Source: Scedosporium boydii
Taxonomy: Eukaryota > Ascomycota > Sordariomycetes > Microascales > Microascaceae
Reading direction: 5' to 3'
Assembly (NCBI GenBank): GCA_002221725.1
Contig: NJFT01000024.1
Location: 186,001-250,000, forward strand
Length of the DNA stretch: 64,000 bases
In this document: in pieces, positions 46,561 to 58,920 of the stretch
Layout of the letters: every line of letters begins with the position of its first letter
How positions within the stretch are numbered: the stretch's first letter is position 1
Notes under the pieces: generated by a model
Database searches by the model: none
What the model was told of the DNA's origin: nothing
Seen by the model: the letters and a program-made list of their open reading frames with translations, nothing else
Position numbers and translations under genes: made by a program

Positions 46561-49500
46561 ATGGAGTCTACGGACGACTTCGTCACGCACGAGGCCCGTG
46601 TGGCGTCCTTTAAAGTGGTCCAGAAGAAAAGAGCTTCAACGACTGGATCGAGGACCACCAAGACGATCAAGTGGCCACATCCTCACATATCTTCCGAATC
46701 GGTGAGTAGTCGACTATGCTCTACGAAACCCACCACCCCCCCCCCCCCCCCCCCCTTCCAATAGAACTCACTTAGAATGTGCTATATTGTCTTCCTATGA
46801 CCGTACAAGAGCTGACAACGTGTTGGGAAACGCGACAGCTCGCGAAAGCCGGATGGATCTACCAGCCTCACCCAGAACACCCCGACCAAGTAATATGCTT
46901 TCTTTGCCGCAAGGGACTCGACGGATGGGAGAGGGGCGATGATCCTTTGCTAGAGCATCTTCGACATTCGCCCAATTGCGGATGGGCGGTCCTGGCCGCG
47001 ATCGAAGCCGAGATTCCCGAGTATCTTGCCGAAGACCCGAAGAGTAAGCGCATGGTCGATGCGAGGAGAGTCACTTTTATTGGGAGGTGGCCTCATGAGG
47101 GAAAGAAGGGGTGGAAGTGCAAGACGAAGCAGGTAAGTGGCGCTTGGCGAGCGGGCCCCTTCGGACTCAGTGGTTCGCTAATGTGATGCTCCCCATCATC
47201 CCGATAGCTTGCCGAAGCTGGGTGGAAGTATACACCGACCCCAGAATCTGATGATATGGCGACGTGTGCATACTGCCAATTGATGTTGGACGGATGGGAG
47301 CCCGGCGATAAGCCATTGTATGTAATTACCTTTATGCTGGGCCTCGGCATACGGAGCACGACTAATTCCGTCCAGGGACGAGCATTTCAACCGATCACCC
47401 GAGTGTCTCTTCTTTAATTTTGTCGATCCGAATCCTGCCCCTGCCAAGAAGACTGCTCGGGGACGAACGGCCCGAGCCTCCAAGACATCAAGGGCATCGG
47501 TTCAGTCTACCGGCATGGGAACCTTCCTAACCGAGGGCCCGTCCACCCTGGATATGCCTGCGGAAATCGAAGACAGCGTCGTGACTACGGCATCGAAGCG
47601 CGGCCGGACTAAGAAAGCGGCCACTGCGGCAAAGGGCACTAGGAAGACCCGAGCGAAGAAAGAGGAGTCTGTCGAGGTCGAGGAGACTGAAGCTACCATG
47701 GATGAAGAGGTACCGCCGCCTCCTGTCCCTGCTCCTGCTCCTAAGGCACGGAGAAGTCGGAAGCCCGCGAATACTGCCGTTGATGACACAGAAGTGACCA
47801 TGGGGGAAGACGAGCCAGTTGTCGCACCGAAGCCAAGAAGAGGGAGGAAGCGGGCTAGCGAGGCAATTGAGGATTCCGTCCTTACTGCGAAGGAAGCTCC
47901 TCCCGCAAAGAGACGGACTACCCGAGCTAAGGCAGCTGTGAACGACATCGTTGCGCCGAGCTCGCAACAGGATCCCGACGTAACGGATGCGGAGGCTCCC
48001 GCAGCTAAAAAGCCCGCCGCCCGCAAACGGGGCCGCGCGTCCAACACGAAGACTACCACGCGAAAAGCGTCTGGCACGTCGCTTCGGTCCACCGCATCCA
48101 CCGCCTCTCTCCGCTCCGAGGCGGAGGGGATCCCCGACGACGACGAAATCGAGCGCCAACTAATGGCTGACCTTGAGAGGCCACTTTCGGACGACGAAGA
48201 CGTAGCGATGGATTCTGACTCGGAGAGGAGACGGAATGCCAACCGCACCACGACCAAGAGGAGGACGGTCAAGGCTGTCAAGGAAGAGAAACCCCACGTT
48301 GACGAGCAGGGTGACTACGCCATGTTTGATCCGGCTCCGGTGGTTCCTGATGAGGCGGAGGTGGAGGCTGAGCTGGATCGACTAGAGGCCGAGGCGAGGA
48401 CCGTGGTCAAAGCCCCCGAACCTCCCGAGCCCGAGCTTGAGGAATTGGAGGTGCCTAAGAAGGGTAGAAAGGCTGCTGGCACAAGGAAGGCCTCGAGGAC
48501 GACGAAGAAGACCAAGCCGGCACCCGTTCTGGAACCGGCTCTGCAAACTGCTTACGAGCCCGAGCCGGAGCCGCAGCTAGAGCCTGACGTCCAACCCGCA
48601 CCCGAACCGGTTGTTGAACATGAACCAGAGCCCGAGCCGATTGCTGAGCCCGAACCGGAGCCTGAACTAGAGTTTGTGGACGCACCTGATGCGCACCTAG
48701 AAGCCCCAGCTGAGACTTCGATCTACGAGGACGCGGCCGAGCCTGAAGTTGCCCAACCGTTGGGCCATGACGCTCGTACCGTCGTCAAAGACGAAGCGCC
48801 AGAAGAGGTCGAGGAGGAGAAGCCTGCTCCTGCGAAGAGAGGTCGCGGAAGGCCCCCTAAGAAGAGAGCTTCCCGCGGACGTTCCTCTGCCGCATCTGTT
48901 AAGCGGCGCATATCCGCTGCGGCGCCACCACCACCACCCGCCCCGGAGCCTGAAGAGGAGATCCATCAGTCAATTGAACTCTCACGGCATGAGATTGTTG
49001 ACGCTCCCTCCGCTAAGTCCACGGAGACGCGGCAGCAATCCGAGGATTTAGTCGACTCGGAACCCGAACTCGTAGTCGTTCCAGCCGACGATTCGGAACC
49101 CACTTCGCCGACTGTGCGTCCTCTGCCACACATTCCTTCATCCGCCGCTCACGTCGCTCAAGACGCTCCCTCCACCCCCGGTTCCCGCGTTTCTCCCGCG
49201 GTATCGACCCGCAACGGCGTCCTCTCCCCATCCCAATCGCCGCAGTCATCGGACGCCGAGAACCACCCCCCTTCGTCGAAGCCGACCGCCAGCTCCCGGG
49301 CTAAGCGAACGGTGCTGGCACCCATGCTCGCAGCGGCCAGGAGCACGCCTAACAGGATCCTCAACTCGCCCACGAAGCGGACGGTGGTGTCTTCGCTGCA
49401 GTCGACGACGGCCTGGACGAACGTCGACCTCGATCTCATCCTCGGCTCGCCCGACAAGAAGGACGACAAGGAGAACTCGGTTGACAGGTTATTGAGGAAG

Positions 49501-49671
49501 GGGGCGGAGCTGACGAGCCCCGAGAAGAAGATGACTGTGGAGGAGTGGATCCATCATAATGCGGAGAAGGCGGAGGAGGAGCTGAAGACGAAGTGTGAGA
49601 AGTTGGTAGGGAAGTTTGAGGGGGAGGGTATGAGGGCGATGAGGGTTCTTGAGGGGTTGATTGTTGAGTAA
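46561..49671 (+). CDS. bir1: BIR-domain protein, survivin/Bir1 homologue
   Basis: Exons 46561-46701, 46839-47132, 47208-47317 and 47376-49671 encode 946 residues. Two BIR zinc modules are visible: ICFLCRKGLDGWERGDDPLLEH...C, and TCAYCQLMLDGWEPGDKPLDEH...C. All introns lie in this part and restore the modules only when spliced. About 650 residues of low-complexity charged and Glu/Pro-repeat sequence follow, with AT-hook-like GRGRPPKK. The C-terminus (MTVEEWIHHNAEKAEEELKT) is the helix expected to bind the INCENP/borealin-like partners. It would be a chromosomal passenger complex subunit directing Aurora kinase to centromeres. Intron 1 contains a run of 20 cytosines. Confidence 0.93.
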
Positions 49672-50460
49672 GATTGTATTTGCTTGTTAGGAATTGGAAA
49701 GGGAACTTGGGAAGGCTTTGGGGATGATGTCTGGGAATGAAGGATTAATGATTTCGGGAGAGAGGTCGGGGGAGAGTTAAGACGGTTTGGGTTTGGGTTT
49801 GGGCATTGGGACTCGGCGTTTGTTTACATTCGGTTTTCGGTAATGAATGATTGTATCATGAACAATTTCACTAGGCCTAAGCCTCTAATTCATGCTGTGT
49901 CAATATCTCTCCTTGTCCTTGCTCCCTATCATCCTTGACTGTCCTTTAGGAAGAACAGGCCGAATAGTACCGCATCCCCAGTTTGATCTCGGGGGACTCT
50001 ATCATCACGAAGGTTCACATCACTCGTTTTCGAACGGAATAACTTTCAAGTATTTGTATTTTTCAAAGAGCGGACGACTGTCGAGTCTCAATCTCTGATA
50101 TCTACCCTTTTCGCTTCTTCCACCGAACCATTACTACCGGGGGTTCAACAATATCCTCTCCATATCCCATCCATAGCGGGTCTCAAAGTTCTGTTCGTCC
50201 TCCACACTAGTATTCTCGTTAAATCGTTACAAGATCAAGGCTACGGAAATTATCCGCGCTGTCCAACCCCACCGAGTCCAACAAATCTTCCTTTTCTCAT
50301 CGCTCGAAAAAGCCCAAGGTCTAGTTCTTAACAAAAGGAGCCCAGCATTAAAAGACAAAGGAAATAATAATAAAAGAGGGGTTAAAAAGATGAACAAGAA
50401 TCGAAAGTCTCCACGCTCCTCAAGTTTTTGTCGCTGTTCTCCTCCGAGTGATTTGATACT
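49672..50460. other. Convergent intergenic region
   Basis: Between bir1 and the MFS gene. It contains three TTTGGG units at about 49785-49803 and T-rich sequence. No gene is supported. Confidence 0.5.
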
Positions 50461-52497
50461 TTAATCGTCATACTCGAAGAAGCTCTCGTTTCGCCTCAAC
50501 ATGCTCAGGTCTACAAGACCCATGACGCGTCCATCCCACCTCCTGACTCGATCACCCCACACCCACCAGACCGCGCCGGCGCCGAGGACAACGAGGACCT
50601 GTGCGCAGGACAGACCAACGGCGTGTCTCGCCAGCTCTCCCCTGTCGGCAGCCACGGCCGAAGGCACGGCTTGGACGAGGATGCCCGCGAAGAGAGTGCG
50701 GAGGCAGGAGACGCCGGCGGACATGTCGGCGACGTTGCGCAGGCAGGAATAGAGATTGGAAGAGGTGAATTGGGACGAGTTGAAGATGAGAGGGGAGACA
50801 GTGGCGTCGAGGGCTGTGAAGCCAGCGGCGAGGAGGGCAAGAAGGAAGGCGAGGAGAGGGTAGTTGAAGGCGGAGACGGTGTTGAGGAGGTTAGGGGTGG
50901 TGGCGAGCCCGAAGGAAAGGAGGCCAGACATGAAGAAGGCGGTTCCGGCGATGAGGGTGACGAAGTGCTTTTCCTTATCGAACCTGGCCTGGTAGGGCTT
51001 GTAGTAAGCGACGAGGGAGACCAGGATGGTCATGATCATGAAGGGACCGCCCATGAGGCTACTGATGCTGTCCTCCCGGAGAGCGAAGGGCTCCGTGGTG
51101 AAGAGGAGCGAGAGGGTCTCGGAAACGGCCCAGAGGGAACCATAGGGCAAGAATGTCACGACGAAGAGGAGGAGAGTCGTGGGCGCGGCGAAAGCGCGAG
51201 GCGCCTGCAAAAGGACATGGGTCTCGAGGTTGCCCTTGTAGGAGACGGGCGGGATGGTCTTGAGGTAGTCGAGGACATCTTGCTTGGTGATCTTGAGGGG
51301 TCCCTTGGGGATGAGGGGCCGGCGGAATTGGCTCATTGCGGTGCCGGGGGTCTGGAGCGAAACACTCCAGATATGGTCGAAGGTGGTCTCCGCGGTGCCG
51401 AAAACGAGGAGAGGTACGGCGACGGCAAAGAATGAGTTGATGATTTCGAATTGAAGGGTAAAGCGACCCGCGTTGCGGGAGGCGAGGCCGCCGAAGAGGG
51501 GAGCACCCCAGGTTACGGCGACGGTGACGATGTTGTAAATGGCGATTCTAATCCCGCGCTCATGTTCCTATGGAACGGGTTAATTGGCTTTTCCTTACTG
51601 TCCCCCCCTTCTCTGCAGACAACGACTTACAAAAAAGGTGTCGTAAATAGATCCGAGCACCAGCGTGTCAAAGGCACCCCAGCCAAGGCCTTGGAAGACT
51701 CGTGCAGCCATGCACTGCCGGTAGCTGTCCAGAGTCCTCATGTTCCACATCGATCCGATGAATACCAGTGCCATCGAAACCAGGTACACCGGTCGCTTTC
51801 CCCACACCTTGGCCGCGGTGACGCTGGCAAGTCCAGAAAATGCCGACATTATGAGAGGTACGGCCGTGAGGGCGGCTACTGATGAGTATGAAACATTGTA
51901 TCTCCTCGCCATAACATTGTTGACACTGATGAAGATGGTCTTCATGGCCGATACGAGAGCGACGAAGACTATCAAGGAAGCAAAGTTGAGTTCTTTCCTC
52001 CATTGCGGCCAGTTCTGTGAGAAAAAGAGAAAATTAAGTTAGCAAATCGTTCCGTCCCGGCCGCTCGTGTAAGCCGTCGACTCCCCCCCCCCCTCTTTAA
52101 AACAGATCCCGCCATCTCATCGAAAGCGACAGCCTTGAGCAACATTGCTTCTTCCTAGATGGCCCCGGCCCCTTCCACTATCTCCAGCCCCTCCGACAAA
52201 TACGCCAATTCACCAATTCCACTGGTGCGCACATACCAATGGGTCCTCTGGATCATCGCTGGGCTGTGGTGACAGCTCGGTTCCTGCGAACCTGCCCCAC
52301 TTCGCATACTTTATCGTCCTTTGTGAAGTCGATACTGTTGTCGAATACGAGAGCCTTTTCGTAGATGCCGTACTCGGTCTATACCCCTCATCCTTCGGCG
52401 GCGGCGGCGGCGGAGGGAGTGAGACGCCGCGAAAGGCCGTGAAGGGCGGTATCGCTAAGTTTGGGGCGGCCCCAGCCGCCTCTAGATCTTTGTTCAT
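50461..52497 (-). CDS. MFS transporter, DHA1-like
   Basis: Minus-strand exons 52497-52237, 52014-51631 and 51567-50461 give 583 residues. The cytosolic N-terminus has seven prolines coded by a GGC/GGA repeat. WGRFAGTELSPQP then leads to DDPEDPL, which joins NWPQWRKELNF across intron 1, the usual entry to helix 1 in fungal drug:H+ antiporter-like carriers. ARVFQGLGWGAFDTLVLGSIYDTFF covers the motif-C-like helix 5 region, and NAGRFTLQFEIINSFFAVAVP follows intron 2. About 12 helices are expected. The substrate is unknown and no biosynthetic cluster surrounds it. Confidence 0.9.
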
Positions 52498-55400
52498 TTG
52501 ATGAGAGAATGTAATTGTATTGGACTTTAAGGCGTTTATGTCATAAGGAGAGTGGGTTGTATGTCCTATTGGTTAAAGCGTTGTTGGTATGAAGTGAGCG
52601 TCGTGAGACTCGATTGTCTGTTGTCGTAAGAAAAGGCAGATGCAGCTGAAGCAAATCTTCTAGATCGCGATACCAGCAGCTGCGTTCTTCTGCATATCCT
52701 CTTAAGATGAAGGAAGGGAAGAGAGTTCGTCGATGCGCTTTGACTTGGGCGGGATAAAGAAGGAATGGAAAGAGAAGAGTAGAAGAGGAGAACAGGACGA
52801 GGGAGGGACGGGGAACAGGGAAGGAGGTAGTTCATAGGGCAGGCAGGGAAAGGATGGGTTGGGGACGACTGAAGATGTCATCGCAGCTGAGGTGCGCAGT
52901 GACATGAGTTCAAGGGGGCAATGCGGTGGATGATCGAGGTACCGTCCGTCCATTCCACTGCTCTACAAGTGTCTGCATGGGATGAGGCGGCGCATTGTGG
53001 ACCTCCTAGACGAGAAACCCACAGACATGCAAGTCGTAGACTTTGCCCATGCACGTCCACCCATGTAAGATGTATGAAGTAACCTTGTGTGTGTACCTCT
53101 TCGTCGTCGGTCTCTGTGGCAAACTCAACTTCACTGCATCGACTATACCAGCCGAGTCCTATTATCTCTCTTCTCCCATTGGGGCTGAGATCTGGTCGAC
53201 GTGAACCGATTACGGTGCGGCACGGTACCTACATTTCCAGGTTTGCATGAGGATCGGATGCCCATCGAGAAACTGACCGGGCAAGAAAGCAGTCACAGTG
53301 TGATCATAGCGAAAATCCCCCTTCCAACGTTTCGTGGACGACGATCCTGACCGTGTCTACGAGGTGAGCTCTTATGAAAGCAGCAGCCGAAGATGGTGGG
53401 CCGAGAAGAATTCTTCGACTGTACCCTTGTGAACATCACGAGCTGCGGTATCAGCGTACCTGGATCGACTCTTCACTGCTTTCATGCAAAGTCATCGACC
53501 AGAAAAAAAAAAATCTAGCGAGGCGAGAAGCAGGGGGAGAGATTCAGATGGACCAATGAGAATTGGAAAGTTCCTGAGGTCAGCCATGGGAAGCAAAAGG
53601 CCTTCACATAGCCTGGCTGCGAACTCTGGACTATGGGATACGGATTTCTGGGTCCTGCCAGCAGAGCTTGCGTTGGACATTCGACTAAAAACGCCAACTA
53701 TCCACTTCCCTGCGCTGGCGCCTTGGACAAAGACCTGGGTAGACATTGTGGAGCAGAAATACGAGAGTCGAGAGTCCCGTCCGGTGTCTGGGGTGGGTTG
53801 CATTTATTGAGTGTCGGAACATTGTGCCATGTCATGCCTTCTGGAGCTGGGTGCTTTGACCCCGGCTAGTGTCAACGAAAGCCGCTTTTATCAAGAGGCT
53901 GAAACCGACTTGACGCGGGGTGGTCGAGCATCTCAGGAACGGGACCTAACCCAACCCTGGTAAAGCTTGAGGCTGGCTCTTGGCACCCATGGGTAACGAG
54001 GGCCAGTGAGGGCGGAGAGAGAGAAAACTGTTTCTGCGATGATTGTTTTTCTTGTGCAATTTGTTTGGCTGGATGAAGTGAGATCGAAGATTATGTGTTT
54101 ATCCGGATTAGAAACAGCGGAACTTGAAAGATGCACGAAGGAAGCGAGGACAAATATGGGAAATCATTGAAACTTTATTGAGAATCGGTTGGTGTGAGAT
54201 CCTCGAGGACAAACGCAAAATGTCTTTGTGCGAATGTCGTTGCATTGTTTCGCCTCTTTCCCTTGAAAAGAAAGAAGCCTGAGCTCAGTGTTACCCAGCT
54301 TGAAGGCCATTTTCACCAATGACTCGATCGAAGCTCCCGGCCACAATTTGGAGGCCGACCGTAACACTGGCGAAGATCAAATGGAACCGGAACAGCGGGA
54401 TCCAGCATTGGGGCAGGGACTGGGTCGTTGGGGTGCCCCTCGCCAGCCAGGCCAGGCCAGGCCAGCCTTCTCCCAAGTGTATAAAGTTGCCACTGAGGGC
54501 GGATATGAGTCTGGTAATCCCGGTCCTGTGCTCCGTAGAAACTCACCAACCAGCTCTTAACGCAGGTGGGCGGAACCAACCCCTGGAGCGGGGATAACAG
54601 TTGTCTTTTATTCAAAGATCGACTTCACCTCACGCAATTGATCGTATATAACCCATCATGAAAAAAGAAATTTTCCGGGCTTTTTTTTCCTCGCCCGCAT
54701 TGCTCTCAGCGGAGTGGCGGTGGCATTGCTCTGGCCTCTGGCCTCTGGCGGGGGAAGTGAAAATGAGGGCACTTTGCTTGGAGATTCTCGATTGTGATCC
54801 TCGATAATCCTAAATAGGCAGAAGAGCAATGCTTTAATCACACTTCGAGGTCTTTGTCGTGCCTGGCATGGTCGTATGCAACGCCGCATTGCATATGTAG
54901 GTGAATGAGAGCATGATGTGAAAGAGGAGGCTTGGCTTCGCGTCGCCAAAGTGCCGGAGACATCTCGGATCGGTGTGATGTCGAGAAGTTGGTCAATGCG
55001 GCCGGATCGCCGAATCGCATCTTTCGAGGCGAGAGGCACTCGCCGTCCGTCGCCACACTTCGTCAATCCCATCACGACTTCCATTGCCTCTGCGTAATAG
55101 CTTCTTGGAGATGTGAAAGGCCATCCTGGGTCTGTCACGGAGCGAATGACCTCGGGGTCTTGTTCTTTCCCAGTGACCAGGAAACCCTCCCCTTTCAAGA
55201 CTACTTCATTCTCGCGCGGACCTGGAATTCAACAACCTCCGTATGATCGACGCGAGCCGCTTTCCATACTTAGACGACTAAGACTCGGTTGTAACTGGAT
55301 GTGATCTCTGCCGCGTCCTGGGCTCACAAGCTCCTGGTTTCGACGGGTCGGATGAGTGGGGCAATGCGAATCCGGACCAAAAAAGGCATCGCCCATTTGA

Positions 55401-58122
55401 TGTTGGCTCGCTCCTCTTAGAGTTAATCCATCTTTTCCTCTTCATGAGGCATGTGGCCTGATAAGGGAATAATATTGCCTTGGAGTCCGTCTATAGAGAT
55501 GATGGCAGACCCTCCGATCCGGCCGGTTTTCGGCGTCTACTTGCTGTGCCCTTATTTCGGATACGAGCCTCGCGGACTTCAGAATCGACAATTGAGAGGC
55601 TGAGACCGCAAGGCATGCTGGAAGTGAACTCGATGCAGCGCACATTGATGCTGCCCGAGCAAGATTTCGTATCCGACACCGTCAGAACTCACTTACTCGG
55701 AACTCGCCATGATCTCCCTCATTCCTTCCTCCTCATCACCACGAAGTACAATGGTACCTGCATCCTCCATCGTTCCTGCACCTTCTACAGCAATGTACAA
55801 AGTACCCCTGCATCGGAGCAAAATCCTCCTCCCAAATTCATGTGATCCATTCGCAAAGTCTTGAAGCAATGGAAGGAGCATTGCTGGCTTCCCCGTTATT
55901 CTACGTTGACTTCGGAAAAGGCCTCCTAAGTGAATTAATGGGACTCATCCAACGGAATGATGGAAAACCCATCCTCTGGAACTTCGACCAACGGCGCCAG
56001 GTTCACCCAATCCTGACCGAGTACAAAGGTAAGGAGTCCGGGACTTACATACCTCGTGCCTTGCAGTATTTCGAGAACAACGGGAAGCGAAGGGCATGAC
56101 GACGCATAAAAGCCTCAGTGAACTAGAAGAGGCAAGTAGAAATGCGTTCCCCCTTAGCCACCTCGCGTGGGCGAATCCGCAGGTGTAGACCCAAACCTCT
56201 CACTAGCTTGGTAGAGGAATTGGGCTGCTGGTACGGAGCAGAGTCCCGCTCTAAGTGCCAGTCTCCCTTGAACCAAGGGCCACGATGTCACGATTTGCCG
56301 AGTTCCCCCCTTTTTGACCTGCCATTCTCACCACATTTTCATCATGATTGGAATGTGCTATGCTGGGTGCCAGGAACAGGAAACGAAAAGGAAAGAATAA
56401 TTCCTTCCTCTCGGCCTCGAGGCTGCAAATCCACTGCAGTTGCAGGGGGGTCTCGTGCAAGGCGTAAGCTCTTGGCGGCCGGTTCGCACCTTTGATGTTC
56501 GGTCATCGACGCCAATGCAGAGGGGAGGAAGAAAAAAGAAGACGGTTCGCTCCCCCTGCAGAAGGCATTGCAGGGCAGTCTGACTGCCTCTAGGACAGCG
56601 AAACTGGCTGATCCGCCACCAGCAAGGTTCCATTGAACTGGATAAAACCTCTATTCTTTCTGCATCACGGTCCAGGCTTACTCGGGCAGCTCTGTTTCTC
56701 CACTTACACGAGAAAAAGCTTGCCATTTTTCGTGCTTTCTTTTTCGTTCTCCACATCGTGTCTTGACTGAATGGACTTGGCCCATGCTTCACCAACCTCA
56801 CCCTGCGTAAGGTAAGACAAATTGAAACCAAGAATTTGCAAATACCTGCCAAACATCCCGGGTCCATGATCCACAATCTGTCCACGTCACCGATCGTTGG
56901 CCTTGTAGGGAATAGTGAAGGGACGAAGCGGGGAAAGAGGCTTGCATTCGATTTGCGTTTCTGCGTCTGTGAGGAGAATAACACTTCAGAGGATTCGACG
57001 CGTCTACACCGCTGGATTAAATGGAAGACAAAAAGATATTTTCTTTTTCGGGTGATGATACTGGCCCCTCAGCCGGTAATAGTCTCCTCAATCTTTCGGC
57101 CTTTCGGGCTAAGGCAGAAGCGAAAGCCCGCTTCTTTCGCCAGGCGAGAGACACGAGCATCATGCAAATTGAGTGCTGCGAGTGAAGCTTGAATCATCAC
57201 GTTTCCAAATTCTCGTCACGTACATCAAGAAAATTATGCGCATCGCTGCTGGAATAACTCGTACGGCCTTAGAACTCTCCCATGAAAAAAATATATTATA
57301 GTTTGTAATAGATCAGTGCTGACGTAGAAGCTCGTGGGAATTGCCAGTCTTGGGTGCGCCTAGCATTGATCACCAGGGTCGTCTCGCTTGATTGACCCAG
57401 GATCATGGATCAATAGAGCACATGGAACACACATTGATAATGCCTTTCTGGTAATATGCCCGAAAGTCTATTTGGCTCGCTGAAAATATGCTCTCCTCAA
57501 CAAGACTGATGCATTCGCCCTCATATGATTATCAGTTTGTCTCCGTGTTAAAGAGAACAACAGATTAAACAAAACATAGCGTGTCTTGTCCATGCAGGCA
57601 CACTTCCGCTGTATCGCTTCCGCTGTATCGCTTCCGCTGTATCGCTTCAGCTGTATCGCTTCAAAATTAAAATAATAAAATAAAGATGAAAAAAAGAAAG
57701 AAATAAGAAAAGCGCCGGAGTAGGTCGGGCTAGCCGACATGGTGCCGTCGTTTCATGCAAACCAGGCGTCTTGAAACGTGAAACAATCTCCCAAGCAGAT
57801 CTCCAGAAGTCTTGCGATAGACAAGAAGGACGTGGAGCGACCGTAAAAGGGGAAATGGCGGGGGAAATAGAATATTCTTACGAAAGAAAAGACGATATGC
57901 CAGCATTCTCATCGCCCAAGTGATGCGTTCCATGATTTGGGGCGGTCGTGGGCTTTCAGGCCGGCACATGGATAATGGTAAGCGACCTTCCTGATACATC
58001 AATTGACTCGATACACGACTGCTCATAGGCAAGGAGAAATAGTATCGAGCTAACGGCGACCTCTGAGTCAAGAAGAAAACATGTTAGCTGTGAGAGATGA
58101 AGATATGAAAATTGAATGACGA
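52498..58122. other. 5.6-kb stretch without a supportable gene
   Basis: Both strands were read for spliced or small secreted proteins. Frames at 54656-55198, 56358-56984 (minus) and 55842-56099 (plus) have no domain, signal peptide or splice logic. It contains GTACAAAGTAC at 55795-55805, AT-rich patches near 57290 and a 14-bp minisatellite at 57603-57662. No transposase or reverse-transcriptase motif was seen. Confidence 0.6.
57603..57662. repeat. 14-bp minisatellite, about 4.3 copies
   Basis: Unit CTTCCGCTGTATCG is repeated three times exactly and once with C to A (CTTCAGCTGTATCG), ending in a partial CTTC. Confidence 0.9.
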
Positions 58123-58920
58123 CTAACCTTTGAAGGTGAGCTTGTAAGCCAAAGGGGGCTTATCGTCTACGCTGATGAGCACCGGCATCCGCTCCGATGC
58201 CGCTGGCGCCACCTGAAGGCGCACCCCCATGTGTTTCGATGAGCCAGTCCAGAGCATAGTGTAGTCACCATCCTGTTCTTGGATGGGCGCAGACGCCGCA
58301 GCCAACCACTCGCGACTGAGCTTAAGACGACCCTCGTGGACGGTAACATGGCTGGGGTAGAGCCCTTTAGTCTGCCGCCGTTTAAGTATCGTACGAGTCA
58401 AGAGGTGTGAGGACTCTTCGTTTTCCGCGAGGTTTACCTCCATAGAGTATTTCCCCCCTTCGACAGCATCCTCCAAGTTTTCCCTCAGTACGCGAGGGGT
58501 CCACAGGTATGGCTTGAACCACAAGTGCCACCTTCTGGGGTCACCGATTGGAGGGCCATCGGGCAAGGCGTTGACTGTGGACACCCGCCTGGTGTCGCCC
58601 GTGGTTTCTAGGTAGTGGCACATCAACGTCGGTGCAGTGAGCCGCGTAGTCTCGGGGTAGCACTCGAGCACCATACTATAGTCGGGCTCGGCCAAGGCAT
58701 GGCGTAACCGGACGTGGAAAAGCGACCTTATACAGGTAAAGAAACGCTTATTGACCCGAAGAATATGGAGGAGACAGTGGGTCGGAAGGAAGGTGAAGAT
58801 GAGAGAAAGAATCTGGCAAGATGTTAGCCAAGTAGCCCCGATCCGAGCTGCTGCAGCAAGAGAGCGGGGGGACAGGCGCACCTCGTTGGGCAAGTCCTCG
58901 AGACTAGCAGGTGTCTGCAT
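58123..58920 (-). CDS. F-box protein
   Basis: Minus-strand exons 58920-58882 and 58812-58123 encode 242 residues. Removing the 69-nt intron joins LEDLPNE to ILSLIFTFLPTHCLLHILRVNKRF, a clear F-box at the N-terminus. The unspliced frame is also open but breaks the motif. The C-terminal 190 residues, with RWHLWFKPYLWTPRVL, contain no recognisable repeat. It would act as a substrate adaptor of SCF ubiquitin ligases; the target is unknown. A GTTAGT donor overlaps the stop, so a further 3' exon is possible. Confidence 0.8.
   Translation of the reverse strand: MQTPASLEDLPNEVRLSPRSLAAAARIGATWLTSCQILSLIFTFLPTHCLLHILRVNKRFFTCIRSLFHVRLRHALAEPDYSMVLECYPETTRLTAPTLMCHYLETTGDTRRVSTVNALPDGPPIGDPRRWHLWFKPYLWTPRVLRENLEDAVEGGKYSMEVNLAENEESSHLLTRTILKRRQTKGLYPSHVTVHEGRLKLSREWLAAASAPIQEQDGDYTMLWTGSSKHMGVRLQVAPAASERMPVLISVDDKPPLAYKLTFKG

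Noticed and set aside
47502..48281. 259-residue minus-strand frame
   Set aside because: Antisense shadow of the low-complexity part of bir1.
49785..49803. Telomere-like TTTGGG triplet repeat
   Set aside because: Only three units and not the fungal TTAGGG sequence; internal chromosomal position next to ordinary genes.
50623..51435. 270-residue Glu/Gly-rich plus-strand frame
   Set aside because: Antisense shadow of the MFS transporter exon; low complexity arises from hydrophobic codons on the opposite strand.
54656..55198. 180-residue minus-strand frame in the gene-poor interval
   Set aside because: No recognisable motif and biased codon pattern; similar to chance frames nearby.
56358..56984. 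208-residue minus-strand frame
   Set aside because: Cys/Arg/Phe mixture without domain or secretion signal; overlapped by an equally long plus-strand frame.
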